64,000 nucleotides of DNA from Oreocharis arfaki (Eukaryota > Chordata > Aves > Passeriformes > Paramythiidae): NCBI GenBank assembly GCA_013398015.1, contig VZRR01011614.1, forward strand, positions 1-64,000. Reading direction: 5' to 3'. The notes beneath the pieces are model-generated. The model did no database searches. It was given only the letters and a program-made list of their open reading frames with translations, and was not told where the DNA came from. This document shows, piece by piece, positions 50,351 through 62,660 of this stretch (within the stretch, counting starts at the first letter, position 1; every line of letters starts with the position of its first letter). The translations under genes and the position numbers were made by a program.

Positions 50351-50368
50351 TTGCTGTTGTTGGGTCGG
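50351..50368 (-). CDS. Candidate 18-nt microexon
   Basis: The minus strand reads CAAGAGTCTCTTTCCCTCCCAG, an excellent acceptor, then 18 nt and the donor CAA|GTAAGG. In phase 0 it encodes PTQQQQ, and it is in phase with the candidate at 52,206. Microexons of this size are known in vertebrate genes, often neural and alternatively spliced. An alternative is a longer exon using an AG further upstream, which would read LDYMPPYQESLSLPADPTTA in another frame. Confidence 0.3.
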
Positions 50369-50407
50369 CTGGGAGGGAAAGAGACTCTTGGTAGGGAGGC
50401 ATATAAT

Positions 50408-50424
50408 CCAACCAACCAACCAAC
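50408..50424. repeat. (CCAA)4 tetranucleotide repeat
   Basis: There are four perfect CCAA units plus one base on the + strand. It lies just upstream, in the minus-strand direction, of the candidate microexon's acceptor, where the RNA would read TTGG repeats. Confidence 0.85.
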
Positions 50425-51891
50425 ACACTACCGCAATTTACAGGGTAACTGCATGGACTTTTTAATTGTAGGTTCTCTCATTAGCACTTGGCTTCTAAAT
50501 ATTCTGCACTTTGTGAAGTCTTGTTAGTCACCAAACACAGTACCATAAAAGAAAAGCTGTTGGTCAAATCCAGGATCTAGATAATAACTTGCCTCTGGAA
50601 ACAAAACCTCTTGGAGACCAGGATCAAAAGTTCCATTAAGAACTTTAGCTGCAGAGCTTCACTTGGAAGTGTAACCTAGGGCTTCGTCTGCTGCTGCCAG
50701 GTCTCCAACTATAAAATGTTTCACATTGAAGAAACGCCCTCAACAGGTTCTCAGTGTTTCGAAAATCAATGCTGATCAGAGCAACATCCTCACCTGGAAT
50801 GCTCTTGAGTGCTCAGAAAGGGGTGGTTAATCCACCTCCAAAATTAATTCTGTCGCTGCTGAATACAAGTTCTGCTGCACCTCATCTCACTTGATAATCA
50901 ATTCATCTCTTTCTTCCTATGCAGAAGAAAAAGCAAGTCAGCAACTCTCACCCAAAGAACGTAGAAACTGATACCAAAAAAGCATGAATCCTTGTGAAGT
51001 ATGCATAACACAATACATGCCTGATGAGAAATGACTGAAAGAGCAAATTTTTTTAACCTCTACTCCTGTGACATGACTGCCTTGCTTCACAGAGTAGAAA
51101 TATGATCAGACAACTAAAGGAAGAGTTTCTGCATGACTGCTGATAACAGTGGGAGTCTTAACTACCACTGGAAACTTAAAATGCCCTAGTTGTCCTCCAC
51201 ATTTTGATTCTATTACAGAATTTAGAATTTGGATTATCCACAATTCAATACATCCAACATAACATCCACCAAGTCAGACTGCAAAAGATTTCTTGCTAGA
51301 AAAGAATTCTGTAGAATAAAAAATAATCCTTGCCTTCTAGCAGGAAAAGCAGGTGACCGTAATTTACAGAGTTCTTCCCTTGAGGACAGCCTGATGGAAG
51401 ACATGCAGATACTCTTCTGGTGTGACTAGTGCTATTATTTTTGTAAACAGAGTGTGATATTGGATATGAAACTTTTACTGATCACTCTCTGGTGATTATC
51501 TGCAGGAAGATCATAAAACTACAGATAATTTCCTAGAAACAAAATATAAAGCTTCCTCGAATGACTGGCAGAATTAGTTAGAAGAGCCCCATATTCCTAT
51601 CAGACAAGGTACCTATCAGACTCAGCAAAACCAAAACTTTTGAAATGGATGAAGGAAGTTAAAAATCCATACTAAGAAACAGGCTTGCAATGTTCTTTTC
51701 ACTGTGACTTAACCCAACACGCCCACAGAAATATGAAAATATATAAGAATGTGGAAGACCAAGGTACAGATTGACAGACTTGCTGTAAAGATTTGCTGCT
51801 CACTTCTACATTTATCTCCAAAAAACAAAAGGTAAGTAAAATGGTTGAAGTACTTCTAACACACTGTCCTGACACATGTTCTCTTCCCTAC

Positions 51892-51903
51892 CACACACAC
51901 ACA
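51892..51903. repeat. (CA)6 dinucleotide repeat
   Basis: There are six CA units without interruption on the + strand. Shorter CA runs occur near 49,762 and 57,149. Confidence 0.85.
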
Positions 51904-52205
51904 TATTCACCTCAAAATCTTGGAAAGTCTGGTGTGGAGGGCAGTTAGTGAGGAAACAGGACACAGCAGAAGAGTTAACATGGCACTAATACCAGTTTCA
52001 CATGGAGCCAAAGAACAATCAAATTAACATCTCCTACTAACAAGCAATATATAATATAAATGTTTCTGCAGATACATTTGAAATAAATATACAAAAACAC
52101 AGGTTCAAAAGTGTTTTCAAATTTAGTTTATCTAGTGAAATCTTTAAAATGGACTTCATCAGGAATTTTTAAATATCAACGGAATACTGACTAGAAAACT
52201 TTTAC

Positions 52206-52247
52206 CTGTATCAAATAAAGGGCAGAATGAGGTCCAATGGTTGGAAA
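52206..52247 (-). CDS. Candidate internal exon, 42 nt
   Basis: On the minus strand the acceptor TTTGTCCATCTTTCAG and the donor ACAG|GTAAAAG bound exactly 42 nt. Phase 0 reads FPTIGPHSALYLIQ. It enters in phase from the candidate at 54,378 and leaves in phase into the microexon at 50,351, so three adjacent candidates share one frame. A second frame is also open and the third is closed. The peptide family is not recognised. It shares the four residues FPTI with the 43,475 segment, probably by coincidence. Confidence 0.38.
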
Positions 52248-54377
52248 CTGAAAGATGGACAAACTCCAACTAAAAATAAATCCCCAAGTTGTAGCACACA
52301 TCGCTTTAAGTACTTAGATTAGCAATTGAACAGTTGCTGTAATTCAGCCAGACATTAATGGGCTGGATAACAAAAGCCAGTGGGTTAAGTTCTACTGTAG
52401 GAGGTGAACAGAATTTATTGCTTCAACGCTTAAAAATATGAAACAACAACAGAAAAGATTTATTAAGCACTCCTGTACTTTTGAGCATCTCTGGTGACCA
52501 AAAGCACACACTTTTGTTACAGACCTCCAGCTGTTTTTCCTGCAGAAGACAAGAGCTGCTTCGTAAAAAAATACTGTAGCACACTGCATAAAAAGTAATA
52601 AGGACGCCATCTCATGAAGAACACTTTCCAAGACAAGATTTCTGCAGGATATTACTTCAAAAACTAGAGCAATAGAAAATTAATGTAGCAGAAGATTCAA
52701 CCAGGCAGCCAAACTCCAGTTAATACCAGTTCAAACACTAGAGAAAATTTAACAGTCTGCACATGACTGAATGAAAATCCAGGAGCTCAACAGATGGCTT
52801 GGGAGCCACAGGACGAATCTCCTTCCAGCCTGTGTACATGAGACAGTTCATGGCTCAGATAATGCCCATTAGATAACTTCACAGAGCATTAGGTACGCAG
52901 GCAACATTTTAATAGTCTGCTTTACAAGGACGCAAGCTCTTCACACTTCCAAACAGTAGAATTAAATTCCTTTAAAACAGGCTAAAGGCTTTTCAAACTA
53001 CAAAATTTAGTCTATTTTAAAAAAACCAACAGCAACAACAAAAACTGCCATGCAAACAACTGCGCAAACAACTCAACACAACCAACCACGAGACTCAGTC
53101 ATACCACCTTCCAAGCTAGCTTACCATCTTGTTTCTGATAATTATAGCAACGCTTATGAAAGTCCACAAGAGCAGGTTTTGGCTTCCTTTAGTGCAAGTT
53201 ACTCCTTTGCATTATATGGAACAGCTGAAGCTAGCTCTAGCATCAACTTGCATACTTAAATGGTTCGAATTATCCCACTCTCCCCCACTCTTTTATTTTA
53301 ATGAGCAAGTTCACCTTTTTTAAACATTAGGATGAATATTTTTTTAAATTCTTCCTACCAAAGAAAAAATACTGAATATGTACACTACAGTCTCCAATAA
53401 GTTCCAAAATTGAAATCAGAAATTAGCAGACACATCCACATAAAACAAGCTACAGTGTCTGAAAAGTCAGTATGTAAATACACCCTATTACTATGAGTAC
53501 CTACTTGAGCTACAATCAAGGTAACTTCTAATTACCCCTGTTTTTTCATCTATGAAGTTCCTATCCTCTCAGCAACATCTCATAGGAAAGCTGGTAAAGT
53601 CGTCAGCACCACTACATTCCTCTTTGGACACTGAATTCACATCAAATTCTATCAGTTTTGAAATAATTTTTAAGCATTTCCTCTCCAGAAGAACTATCTT
53701 TTTTTTTTATACACACCATATCCCAGTGATATCCCGGTTCAATGATTATCTCCTTATGTTTCCAAGATGCATGTTATATAAATACTTTGTTAAGAACAAA
53801 TGTTCCAGTCACTCATCTTTATTTTTGGGATAGTATCCAGGAGAGGCACAGTTAAACCAGCGTAAACCAACTAAGAAAGTGCAGGCAAGGACAACTGAAA
53901 TAATGCCATTTACTCTGCACTCAAACTTTATTGGGTTTGCTCACACCTGTGGTAGTTGTTTGACATGCACCAGGGTTCCCCAAGGCAAGACAAGACATTC
54001 AGTTCCAAGAGCTTCAAAACAAGTGAGGCTTGTGACAGGGAGAGAGGGCACCAGCACTTCGGGGATGTTGAAGGAAGAGCACATTGCTTAGGCAACTGAA
54101 CAGCAAGATTTAACTCAGTAAAGCCAGTTTTGACAGTTAGGTTGACAGATTAAGCAGAATTAAACAGTCTGCTTCAGTTTAATAGCCAGCTATCTCATCC
54201 ATCTGTTTGGGTTCACTGGGCTTCCAGTACAATGAATTTGCATGAACTTAATTTTAACTGAGCTGGAAACAAAATCAGTGACGTCATCACACTTGGTTGC
54301 ACTATCAAAAATATTTGCTCGCCTACCTACAGTCAGTAAAATTCAAGAAGGCATGACAGGCAGAATACCAAACATAC

Positions 54378-54435
54378 CTTTTTGCTGTGTGCATCCTGGG
54401 CATTTCTTCTGTTTGAATAAAGCATAGCCAAGATT
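54378..54435 (-). CDS. Candidate internal exon, 58 nt
   Basis: The minus strand has the acceptor TTCTGTGTGGTACCATTCCACAG and the donor AAAAG|GTATGT. All three frames are open. The one entered after two bases reads ILAMLYSNRRNAQDAHSKK and exits in phase 0 into the 52,206 candidate (...HSKK-FPTIGPHS...). Another reads NLGYALFKQKKCPGCTQQK, with a CPGC pair. The splice signals are good. The open frames are no proof at this length. Confidence 0.37.
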
Positions 54436-55893
54436 CTGTGGAATGGTACCACACAGAAAATAGATTCTTAAAAATTACTCTCGGCAAAATAAGATGTTGA
54501 ATCACTACACTGTGCATTTAACAGGACAACTTTTGTGGCTCCACAACTCTAGCACAATGCCAGCAAAACTCATGTTCTGTATCCTTCACCTACCAAAGAT
54601 TTCAAAATTCTTAGGACAAATTCTGCAAGAGTGTTAAGATGGCCTGCTTCCAGCTGCTACTTACTAATCTTGAAAACTGCATTAATTCTGCAGGAAGCCC
54701 TACACTTCCACACTCATTACCACTTGCATACCCTTTGCAGCACTCAGGCACTCTGGGGGATACCTGACATTCAGCAGAACTCCTGTCTTTTTCATTGTTC
54801 CCCATTTAGAATATTTGTGAGACTGCTATGATAACGTCCCCACTTCAGATACCAGGGTTTTGGTCTTTTCTTTTACAATGGCATGTTCTCGAAAAGTCAG
54901 AAGATTTCATGTCACCATTCATTTGCACCTTAGCTTAGGCAACCAGGACTAATGTGAGAATGGGTGGGGGCTGTGGTCTTGCTAACTAAAAATAGTTTTC
55001 AAGACACACACGAGGCCACACGTTGTCAACACAAAGCTAGAGGGCTACACAAATACATTGGGAGCTACCAGCAGTGTCAAGGTGCTGTAAGCTCATTTCA
55101 GCAGCATTTCAAGCATTGTGGCAGTGTAAGACACAATGCATCACGCAGATGTGACTTCAGTGTTAGCTATGCACAATTGAAACAGGTGTCAATGTCCAGA
55201 CTGTCTAATATTTCAACAGTTCAGTACATCACTCAAGCAGTCTTCAAGAATGAAAGCCCTTTACATTACATTTATCACAGAATGCTACTTGTTGGGATTG
55301 GGAACACAAAAAAAAACCCAAACGAACAAAAGCAAACCCCCGAAACGCCTCACACACACTGTCACCAGAGTGGCACCAAAGAAACTATTTCCTCTATCAA
55401 ATGAATGCCTTTGAGACTCCCCAGTCACACCACTGAATATGCATCTGTTCTAACTCTGGTCCACATTAATAATTTTCTTTGCGTTTATCTCCAACCCAAC
55501 TGTGTCGAAACCAAACTGGACAATGGGGTGAAAACAAGTTCCAAGGCAGTTTTCCTTCACATTTACACAGCTTATGAACCCTACTGAGCTCAATCACCCC
55601 TGTGATCTCCAGAAAACTGCCACTGCTACTATTTCATGTGGGATCAGTAAAGTTTGTGAAAGTCAATCCCTAAACAGCCCTGTCTCACAACCTAGCTGTT
55701 CTTCTACACACTACTCCCCCATACAGGAGGCAACACTATAACTCCACGTGCTTATTACCATTTACCTTAACGTTATCAAGTTTAAATGTTGAAATTGGGG
55801 TTTAGCAAAAAAAATTTTTTTTCTCCAACAGCAATCAAATGTACGCCACGCTCTAGGTGTTTTCCCTTCACAAGCAGCAAAACCGGAACTTAC

Positions 55894-55984
55894 TTGGGTT
55901 CTCCTTGTAGCTCATTATTTTCCAGTCCGCTTCACAAGCTGTTAAGTTCCGTATTAAACAGCAAAGCTTCTTAAGCAAACACAT
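55894..55984 (-). CDS. Candidate first coding exon by CpG patch
   Basis: A donor CCAA|GTAAGT lies on the minus strand about 100-400 bp downstream of the CpG-rich patch. Two ATGs share its frame: one gives 30 codons (start at 55,984, MCLLKKLCCLIRNLTACEAD...), the other only MSYKENP just before the donor. An in-frame TAG precedes the upstream ATG. The exon may equally be 5' UTR. Its exit phase (one base) does not give the preferred frame in the next candidate at 54,435, which argues against direct coding continuity. Confidence 0.22.
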
Positions 55985-56019
55985 CTAAAGCGGTTTCGGT
56001 TATACTTGAAAGTAGCCGC

Positions 56020-56300
56020 AACGTGTTTGCTGTCATTCTCCCGAACGCACAACTACCATCCTTTCCCTGCCTTTCCACAGCGCCTGCCACACGCGGGGGA
56101 ACCACCCCGTTCCCAAAAGCAGCACATCCCCATCCTTATCGCACTGCTATGCCAGCGCACGCACGCAGGTTTCTTCCAGTCTGTGGCTCCAGAGAAGTTG
56201 CACTAGATGGCAGCTTCCCCCTGTACAAATCCATCTTCCCATCCCACCGCATTCCCAGCCCGCTCCCCCCGCGCCTCCCCACAGGAGGGGAGCGCACACG
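56020..56300 (-). promoter_or_regulatory. CpG-rich patch, possible promoter
   Basis: About 18 CpG dinucleotides fall in under 300 bp, while most of the window has roughly one per 100 bp or fewer. The patch is also GC-rich (CACGCGGGGG, GCGCACGCACGCAGG, CCCCGCGCCTCC). It precedes, in the minus direction, a strong splice donor at 55,893, the arrangement of a promoter with first exon. No TATA box is evident, as is usual for CpG-type promoters. The patch is short compared with typical CpG islands. It could be an alternative internal promoter of the minus-strand unit or an insulator-type element rather than the main start. Confidence 0.4.
56198..56214 (+). promoter_or_regulatory. CTCF-like binding motif
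   Basis: TTGCACTAGATGGCAGC matches the core of the vertebrate CTCF motif (CCASYAGRKGGCAG) at nearly every informative position, including the invariant AGATGGCAG portion. It sits in the middle of the CpG-rich patch. CTCF sites at promoters commonly anchor chromatin loops, with motif direction setting the loop partner. Occupancy is not shown by sequence alone. Confidence 0.5.
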
Positions 56301-57270
56301 AAGTGGTGACATTCTGCTTTTGAGGACAGGTACTGAAGCTGCACAGCTGATGCGGTTTCTAACTACCACAGAACAGAAACCTTTTAGTTACCGTGTTCTG
56401 ATTTCCTCATATTTCTTTACAAAAGAAAGGATGTCAAAAAGTCTAGGTTTAACACACACACGAAATAAAACTCCACAAATACATCGGTTGTGGCAAAGGT
56501 TGCAAAGCTTTTGATGTTATCTAGCAAAGGACGGATGTTTTCATGCTGTGCTGATGCTGTCCAGCTACACTTATAAAACTAAAATATTATGTCGATAGCT
56601 GTTAAATTCTGGTTTCTAAGAAAAAAATAATTCCAACAGACCATAGTTCTGTGTGATTAAATCCTCTTTTGGGTTAAGTCATACTCTGTCCAAGTCTTCT
56701 GCAGTTTTTCCAAGGAACACAGAACAGTGAGACAAACTTCTGTAACCACTTTTATGTCTTGTGAGAACTGCTACCCAAAACGACTGTTCTTTGTGATGCC
56801 TAAGCTGTAAGGAGGAAACAACATTTTAGAGGGATTTTTTTTCCACAACTCAAGCAGTTTAAAAATTGACTCTATTCAGGCCCCTAGAACATAGAGATTT
56901 TTCAGATAACACCTCCCATGTAAAAAATTTAGTTTCTTTCAAAAGGTAGCAGCAGCAATTTGTCTCATTCAGTTGTTAAATCATTTATTTTTCTTCTTCT
57001 TTTTTTTTTTAAGGGATGTGGAAGCACCAAAAATACATTCACTATACCTCAGTATTGACCAGGCTGAACATAGCAATTCCCTCCTGCTCCTAATTTCCCT
57101 TTTGTCCTATTTTCTCTCTTGGTATTTTTTTTTTAAACTCATCTTTCACACACACACATACCAATATACACTTTCCTTCTTAAAGGAGCTGATGGTCACT
57201 CCTATTTCAAGTCTCTTCCCACTGCACTTTTGTCTCTTCTTTTAAAACTAGAAAAGTAATTTGGGCTACT

Positions 57271-57271
57271 N
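57271..57271. other. Ambiguous base (N)
   Basis: This is a single undetermined base in a T-rich stretch. It marks an assembly or base-calling uncertainty and affects no listed feature. Confidence 0.99.
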
Positions 57272-59727
57272 TTTCTATCTTCCCCAACAGGCTACCCAAA
57301 GAGATACACCTCCCTCAGCAATACAAACACCCAAGGAACTCTGACTACCCAGTTATTGCTAGCAACTAGATGCATTTAGCATCTTCCTTGGAGATGCCTA
57401 GTAAAGGGGCAGAAGAGAACCGAAATAATCTGATAAGCACTAAGAGGCAGACAATGCAAATTCCAAAACGAGCTACCAAAAAAAACCAGGTTTCAGTCAT
57501 GCTTTTGCGAAGTACTCCCCTCTCCATACATACAACACTACATTTTTCTTAGAAAATTAAGAGAATTAAACTTCTGGGAAACAAAAAAAGCAGGCATGGC
57601 TTCAAGAGATAAGCAAGGCAATGATTAATAGTCCTATTTTAGACAAAAAACATACATAGCTTTTTTCAATGCTTTCACCCTACTTCTCACCCTAACAGCC
57701 AAACTTCTCATTTTTATTTTTATTTTTAAATAAGTATGTAGGGTTTGTTCAAAGCTTTCAGCAGTTTTCTTAGGTGCTTCCTTCTCTATGAATTATTTAT
57801 CATTTTTGGAGCAGCGTTTCAACAAAGCCAGGGAAAGATACATCAAAAGTCACAGCAGCCAGCCAGCGCTACTAACACACAGACCACAGTTTACACTTTT
57901 GAAAACTACAGATAGACACAAACAGAGCTGGCCCTCCTCAAAACACTAACAAAATGCCTAGAAAGACGTACAAACCAATGAGAATAATTTTACTTTCTTT
58001 AACAGCTTTGTAAAGGTTAATGGTTAATTTCCTTCCTCTCATTTCTACGCTGCATTTCTCCAACTACTCCCCATTTCCTAGCAAGTCTCCAGAAAACATG
58101 GAATTTTTTCTTCCCTGGCTGAAAATTCCTACCCATTAGTTCAGGAATATCAAGTGCAGGGCCTCATTAAACTCCTCACTTCCATCACTGACACACCTCA
58201 AAGCCATGCAGCGAAACTCTCACTCTGCGTACAGCCAGCCTGACCATCCTACAAGGAATATTCTTAAGACAAAATAAGGAATATTCTTGTCCCAAGAAAA
58301 AGTCCAAACACCACATCAGGCTATATACCTCTAGGGGCAACCTAAATTTAAAAACTCTTGCTCTCACTCCACAGAGATGTTTTTATAAACTCCCCTTCAG
58401 GTACTGAACCTATCTTTAAACGTTGTTAGCCTTTCAGACTCACTCATATGAAATTAAAACAAAAAACGAAACCAAGAATTCAACAGACAGACAAACGAAC
58501 AAAACAAAAAACCAGAAGGATTTAAATAATTTCGTATTTTCAGATGCACATCCAAAGTATTATGATGGCACTTTTTTAAAGTACCACTCAAAGCCACCAC
58601 CACCACAAGTCACCCTTCTCAAATAAATCATTGCCTGCCATAGTGTTTTTAGCAGTGAGCAAATATTTTCTCACTTAAGAGAATATCCACAACCTTTTCT
58701 TTCGAAGTAATTTGCTTGCATTCAACACAAAATAGTGATTACAATTTGTAGAAAACAGTCTTTTTAAAACATCATCAGACTGATTGTAAGATTTCCCTGC
58801 ATTCAGATATTTTTTCTTAGCTGCAAACATGTGTTTTATGGCAATTTAGTTTGCATAGAAGTGCACAAACACTGTGTGTTCAGTGGATGGACGATCCACG
58901 CAATGACAGTCTGGTTTGTGTAGAAACATAGCTGCTCTAGGAAAAGTTAAGCAAGTAGCAAAGCTGGTTATGACTAGTTTTAGCCTGCAAGTAAAAGAAG
59001 CAGCTGTGTGCAAGTTCAGGTTTGGGGGATGCCCAAGGGATTTACACAGTGGCAGATTTCCCTTTCATATCTGTTGCTTGTACAACTTGTTTCTGAATTC
59101 ATGCAAACCTAACATCTTTTCACACAATCTCTTTATACTCCTGCTGTTTATCACACTTAAGACCATTCACAGCCTTTTTAACCTTATCAGTAACTACTGG
59201 TAAGTACTGTGCTTCTCAGATAATGCCAGGAAAGAAGCAAAAACATCCATTTTCTTAGGCAGCAGTTAAGGAAATACTCTAAAATTCCACAGCTGCCATG
59301 ATTCTGTGATGCTTAGGGGTTCTTAGCCAAACACACAGAAATCTGGTTTTCCCTCTCTGTAGGGAAAAAAAAAAAGATTACACCCTTACACATAAAGCAC
59401 ATTTTTAATCACAAAGCGATTCCATGGTCAAAATTCTGTGGTCAAACTGAACACCTACATCCAAACCAGAAGCTGCATCAGGTGTGGTGGCAGGCCAGCA
59501 CACACACCAAGTGGAGCTGGGGTCCAACCTGGACTGCAAAATACGTGCTGACACACAGTGACAGCACCTCCTGGACCAGGGCAAGACAAGTGTTCACTCA
59601 AGCAGCTTAGTCCTTCTGTGTTCCAACCAATAATCCACAGCTGAACTGCAGTATGATGAGACCATAAGACAGAAATATTGCCAGAAACAGTCGCAGTGAG
59701 GAGTGTCCACTTTGCATTTCCACGTAC

Positions 59728-59889
59728 CTGAAGTTTACATTTCAGCTCTTGTACCTTCAGTTCTTGTTCCTTCTCCCTTTGCTAAAGATTTACACTCTCC
59801 CTTCTGAGAACTTGTTTCTCTTTGGATAGCTTCTGATCTGGTCTTATTTGTACCAGTCTGGTGTCTGGCACTGAGGTAGAAGCTATCAT
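59728..59889 (-). pseudogene. Candidate coiled-coil exon with in-frame TAG
   Basis: The minus strand reads 54 codons from a plausible acceptor (CTGTTTTTTAAAAGGAAAAG) to the donor TCAG|GTACGT, with one interruption: TAG at 59,782-59,784 (codon 36). Before it the peptide is STSVPDTRLVQIRPDQKLSK, then EKQVLRRESVNL. After it comes QREKEQELKVQELKCKLQ, which has the charged and leucine-spaced look of a coiled coil. The same TAG ends in AG preceded by AATCTT, so it could be the acceptor of a shorter 54-nt exon starting at 59,781, which would remove the stop. The alternatives are a nonsense mutation in a once-longer exon, or a non-coding exon. Among the candidates this one looks most protein-like. 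Confidence 0.35.
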
Positions 59890-60708
59890 CTTTTCCTTTT
59901 AAAAAACAGATTAAGAATAATTAATCTAAAAAATATGTAACTTACAGTAAACCCTTTGTGTTTTACCAGTCACTAACTCAAAAGTCTTCTTCATCCAAAA
60001 ACCATCTTACAATACACTTATATCTTACAATATGCACTTAGAATACAAGATCCAGAAAAGTCAAGGTCTATGTAACTTCAATCTCCCATATACTAACTAA
60101 GCCAAAGCCTGTCAGGGTTAGTGTTTGGGATCTCTACTCAAAAAGTTGTTTCTGTAACAAAGACGAGTGATGTGAAGTAATCTTCCTCTGAGTACGGTGA
60201 CGATGCTACACGCAGCCAAAACTCCACTGCACCCTGCATCAACTGCATCCTCACCTGCACGGCACTGGTTAGATCCTAGCTTGTTTCCTTCTCAGGCATG
60301 CCACCTCAAAAACGCCTGTGATGTGCAAAACATACAGAAATGGAACAGAGAGGCTGCTGGCTGCCGCCTGCTCAGGTCAGTCAGGGCAGCTTTGTACATA
60401 AAAGTATCTCAGCACCGTGTGCCAAAAAAACCAAAAAGCCCTCTTCCTTTTTCAAAATCAGACTCACAGCACAACTGTAGCTCAAAAAACAGGGCAGATC
60501 AGAGTATCAAAATAATTCACTATGAGGCATTTTACTGTAAATTTAGACTACTTTGAAGAGCACCTCGTTTCATATTAGTATTTGTTAACAGCACAGACTC
60601 GCCTAAATAATCTCACTTTAAACCAGAATTGGATATTGTGCTGGTGTGTGGAAGGGTGTGCCCTCAGGTGATCCATTAAAATGGTCAAGAAGCTCAAATT
60701 ATGGAACA

Positions 60709-60843
60709 TTAGCAAATTCTAAACAAGTTTTTTTGGAGAGCACTATACTGCTTACACCACCTCAACTTTCTGAATGCCAAGTACCGTTTTTCCCACCCAC
60801 GAGCATTTTCCTCAGCAGCCTGTTGCCATGGCAATCCTAGCAA
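60709..60843 (-). CDS. Candidate terminal exon, 44 codons
   Basis: After the acceptor AAAGAGACTTGTCCTGCAG the minus strand is open for 44 codons to a TAA at 60,709-60,711. The peptide is rich in W, R, K and Q (LPWQQAAEENARGWEKRYLA and on), with a basic second half. A weak internal donor (GAG|GTGGTG) would end it earlier. The composition looks protein-like, but no family is recognised and it does not share phase with a neighbour. Confidence 0.2.
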   Translation of the reverse strand: MLGLPWQQAAEENARGWEKRYLAFRKLRWCKQYSALQKNLFRIC

Positions 60844-62590
60844 CTGCAGGACAAGTCTCTTTAAAAAGATCCCTGACAACAGCTGTATCTGCCAACTTAG
60901 CAGCACCTCTTGTCAATGTAAATACGAGTTGCAGAGAAACTGTTATCCCCTAAAGCTTGCTTCAAACTGTGATAGCTGGCTTTAATTCATATAAGCACAC
61001 ATTGTTACATTCCCACACAGCTAAATCACCATAATATATCTGTCCTGGTAGGCAAGTATGCTTGTACAATCCATATTTGTGTCCTGTGAGTTTTTAATAG
61101 AGATAAACCAAGAGGGGATAGCTACAAAAAGCCTCAAGGGCAAGCCTATGGAAATTACACTGATGCTAAAATAAGTATCAACGCATTGCCTATCACTACA
61201 AAACCTGCTTAGAGGCCTAATGTCCTACAGCCTTGACTTTCAGCTAAGCTTTAGTGACCAAGGGAGGCCTTCTTTTCCTCAGAAGGGGAAGAAGCAGAGG
61301 TACTTTGTTTTCTCAGTACCAGGAAGAACTTGGGTCACACAGGAATAGACCTGAGGCAAATCATACTCTAAAAATCACTTTCCCAGCACAACCTGAACCT
61401 TTTTTGACAAAAGCATTTAATTTCTAGAGTATTTGCATGGCAACAGATCAGACAGTCCTTCCCAGCCTGCTCTGCTTTCAGTTAAACAGACGACACCTCC
61501 GGGGTACAAATACCTCCTGCACTGGTATTTGTGAGCATCTGCTACACGTCCTATCATCTAAATGCTCTAAAACTTGTTGCTCAGCTGGTCACACACATTG
61601 AAGTTCAGATCAGCTGGTATCTGCAGTGCCCAGAGCCTGTGCTTCTCATCAACACTCAGGCATCGCAAGTTTGGCAGAATTTTAAATTTGTTTGTTCTAT
61701 TCAGAATTTAAGATTTTCCACAGTCACCTGATACTGCTTAATAAGATAACATACAAATCAGGAGAGATTATGCAAACCTCCTACAGAAATGTGCACTGAC
61801 AACTGCTAGAATATAAGCATGCTGCAGAGATCAGAATCTCCCATGCTAAGGCCAGATGCCCTTCGGAGGAAGGAACTGAGAGAAGTCCTTTACACTGGCA
61901 TTTGTCTAAAAGCTTAGTGACAAAACTTTAAGTAACAGAACAGATCTCTGCTGGCAATTTTTTTTCCTCTCAAGTCTATAATAAAGAAGCAATATCGAAG
62001 ACTTTCTTCATGACCAGCAATGTAGTCTAATGTTTCCATGCCAAACAGCCTGTCTAGACATTAACATTTTAAATAGGAACTACTAGCCCTCTGTATCAGT
62101 CTCCTAATGCTGATTAGCAGCTCTTGCAGGTCATTTCCATCAGTGCTAACGTATCACACAAAGCCTGCCATTTTCATTAGTCAGAAGTTTTGAAATTAAA
62201 TCATATTGCTTACCAACATTAACCACCACTCGTGAATCTCTTTATCAAGAGATACAAACAGCACTTCGCAAATACATCGTGTTTTTCAGTCTTGTTATTA
62301 TCATTTTTTAAAATTACAGGTCACCTGAATTTGTGTCCCACATGTATATTCACTGTTTTAAAATACATTCACATAGCAGGTTTCAAAAAGAGAAACATTC
62401 ATTTATTACTATCATTTTGTATGTAGAACTGAAATACAATTAAAAGCTTTAATAAAAGAGTTCCTGCCTATTAACTGTTGATCTGTTGCTGTACCAACAT
62501 CTGTCTTCAGAAAAAACAGCCTCCATAAATTTGAAAATTAGGGAAATTAGGAAAAAAAATATCAATACCATTAGGAAAATATAAGCATAC

Positions 62591-62660
62591 CTTGAACTGG
62601 TATTTGTCGAATGGAATACAGATCTTATTTTTACACTTTCCTATAATTATCCCAAAAGCA
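62591..62660 (-). CDS. Candidate internal exon, 70 nt
   Basis: The acceptor GCATTACTTTTTTTCCATAG and the donor CAAG|GTATGC bound 70 nt on the minus strand. Only one frame is open (entered after two bases): AFGIIIGKCKNKICIPF, then DKYQFK, leaving in phase 0. The mix of a hydrophobic run, paired cysteines and basic residues is protein-like. The candidate immediately upstream (62,950) exits in a different phase and would run into TAA here, so an unseen exon would be needed between them. Confidence 0.38.

Noticed and set aside
58197..58248. Minus-strand exon-like segment (acceptor CTTAAGAATATTCCTTGTAG, frame MVRLAVRRVRVSLHGFE, donor GAG|GTGTGT)
   Set aside because: The donor is weak and phase fits no neighbour. 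A 52-nt open frame is expected by chance.
60262..60320. Minus-strand segment between TTTGCACATCACAG and CAG|GTGAGG
   Set aside because: Good splice sites, but all three frames contain a stop. At best a non-coding or terminal exon.
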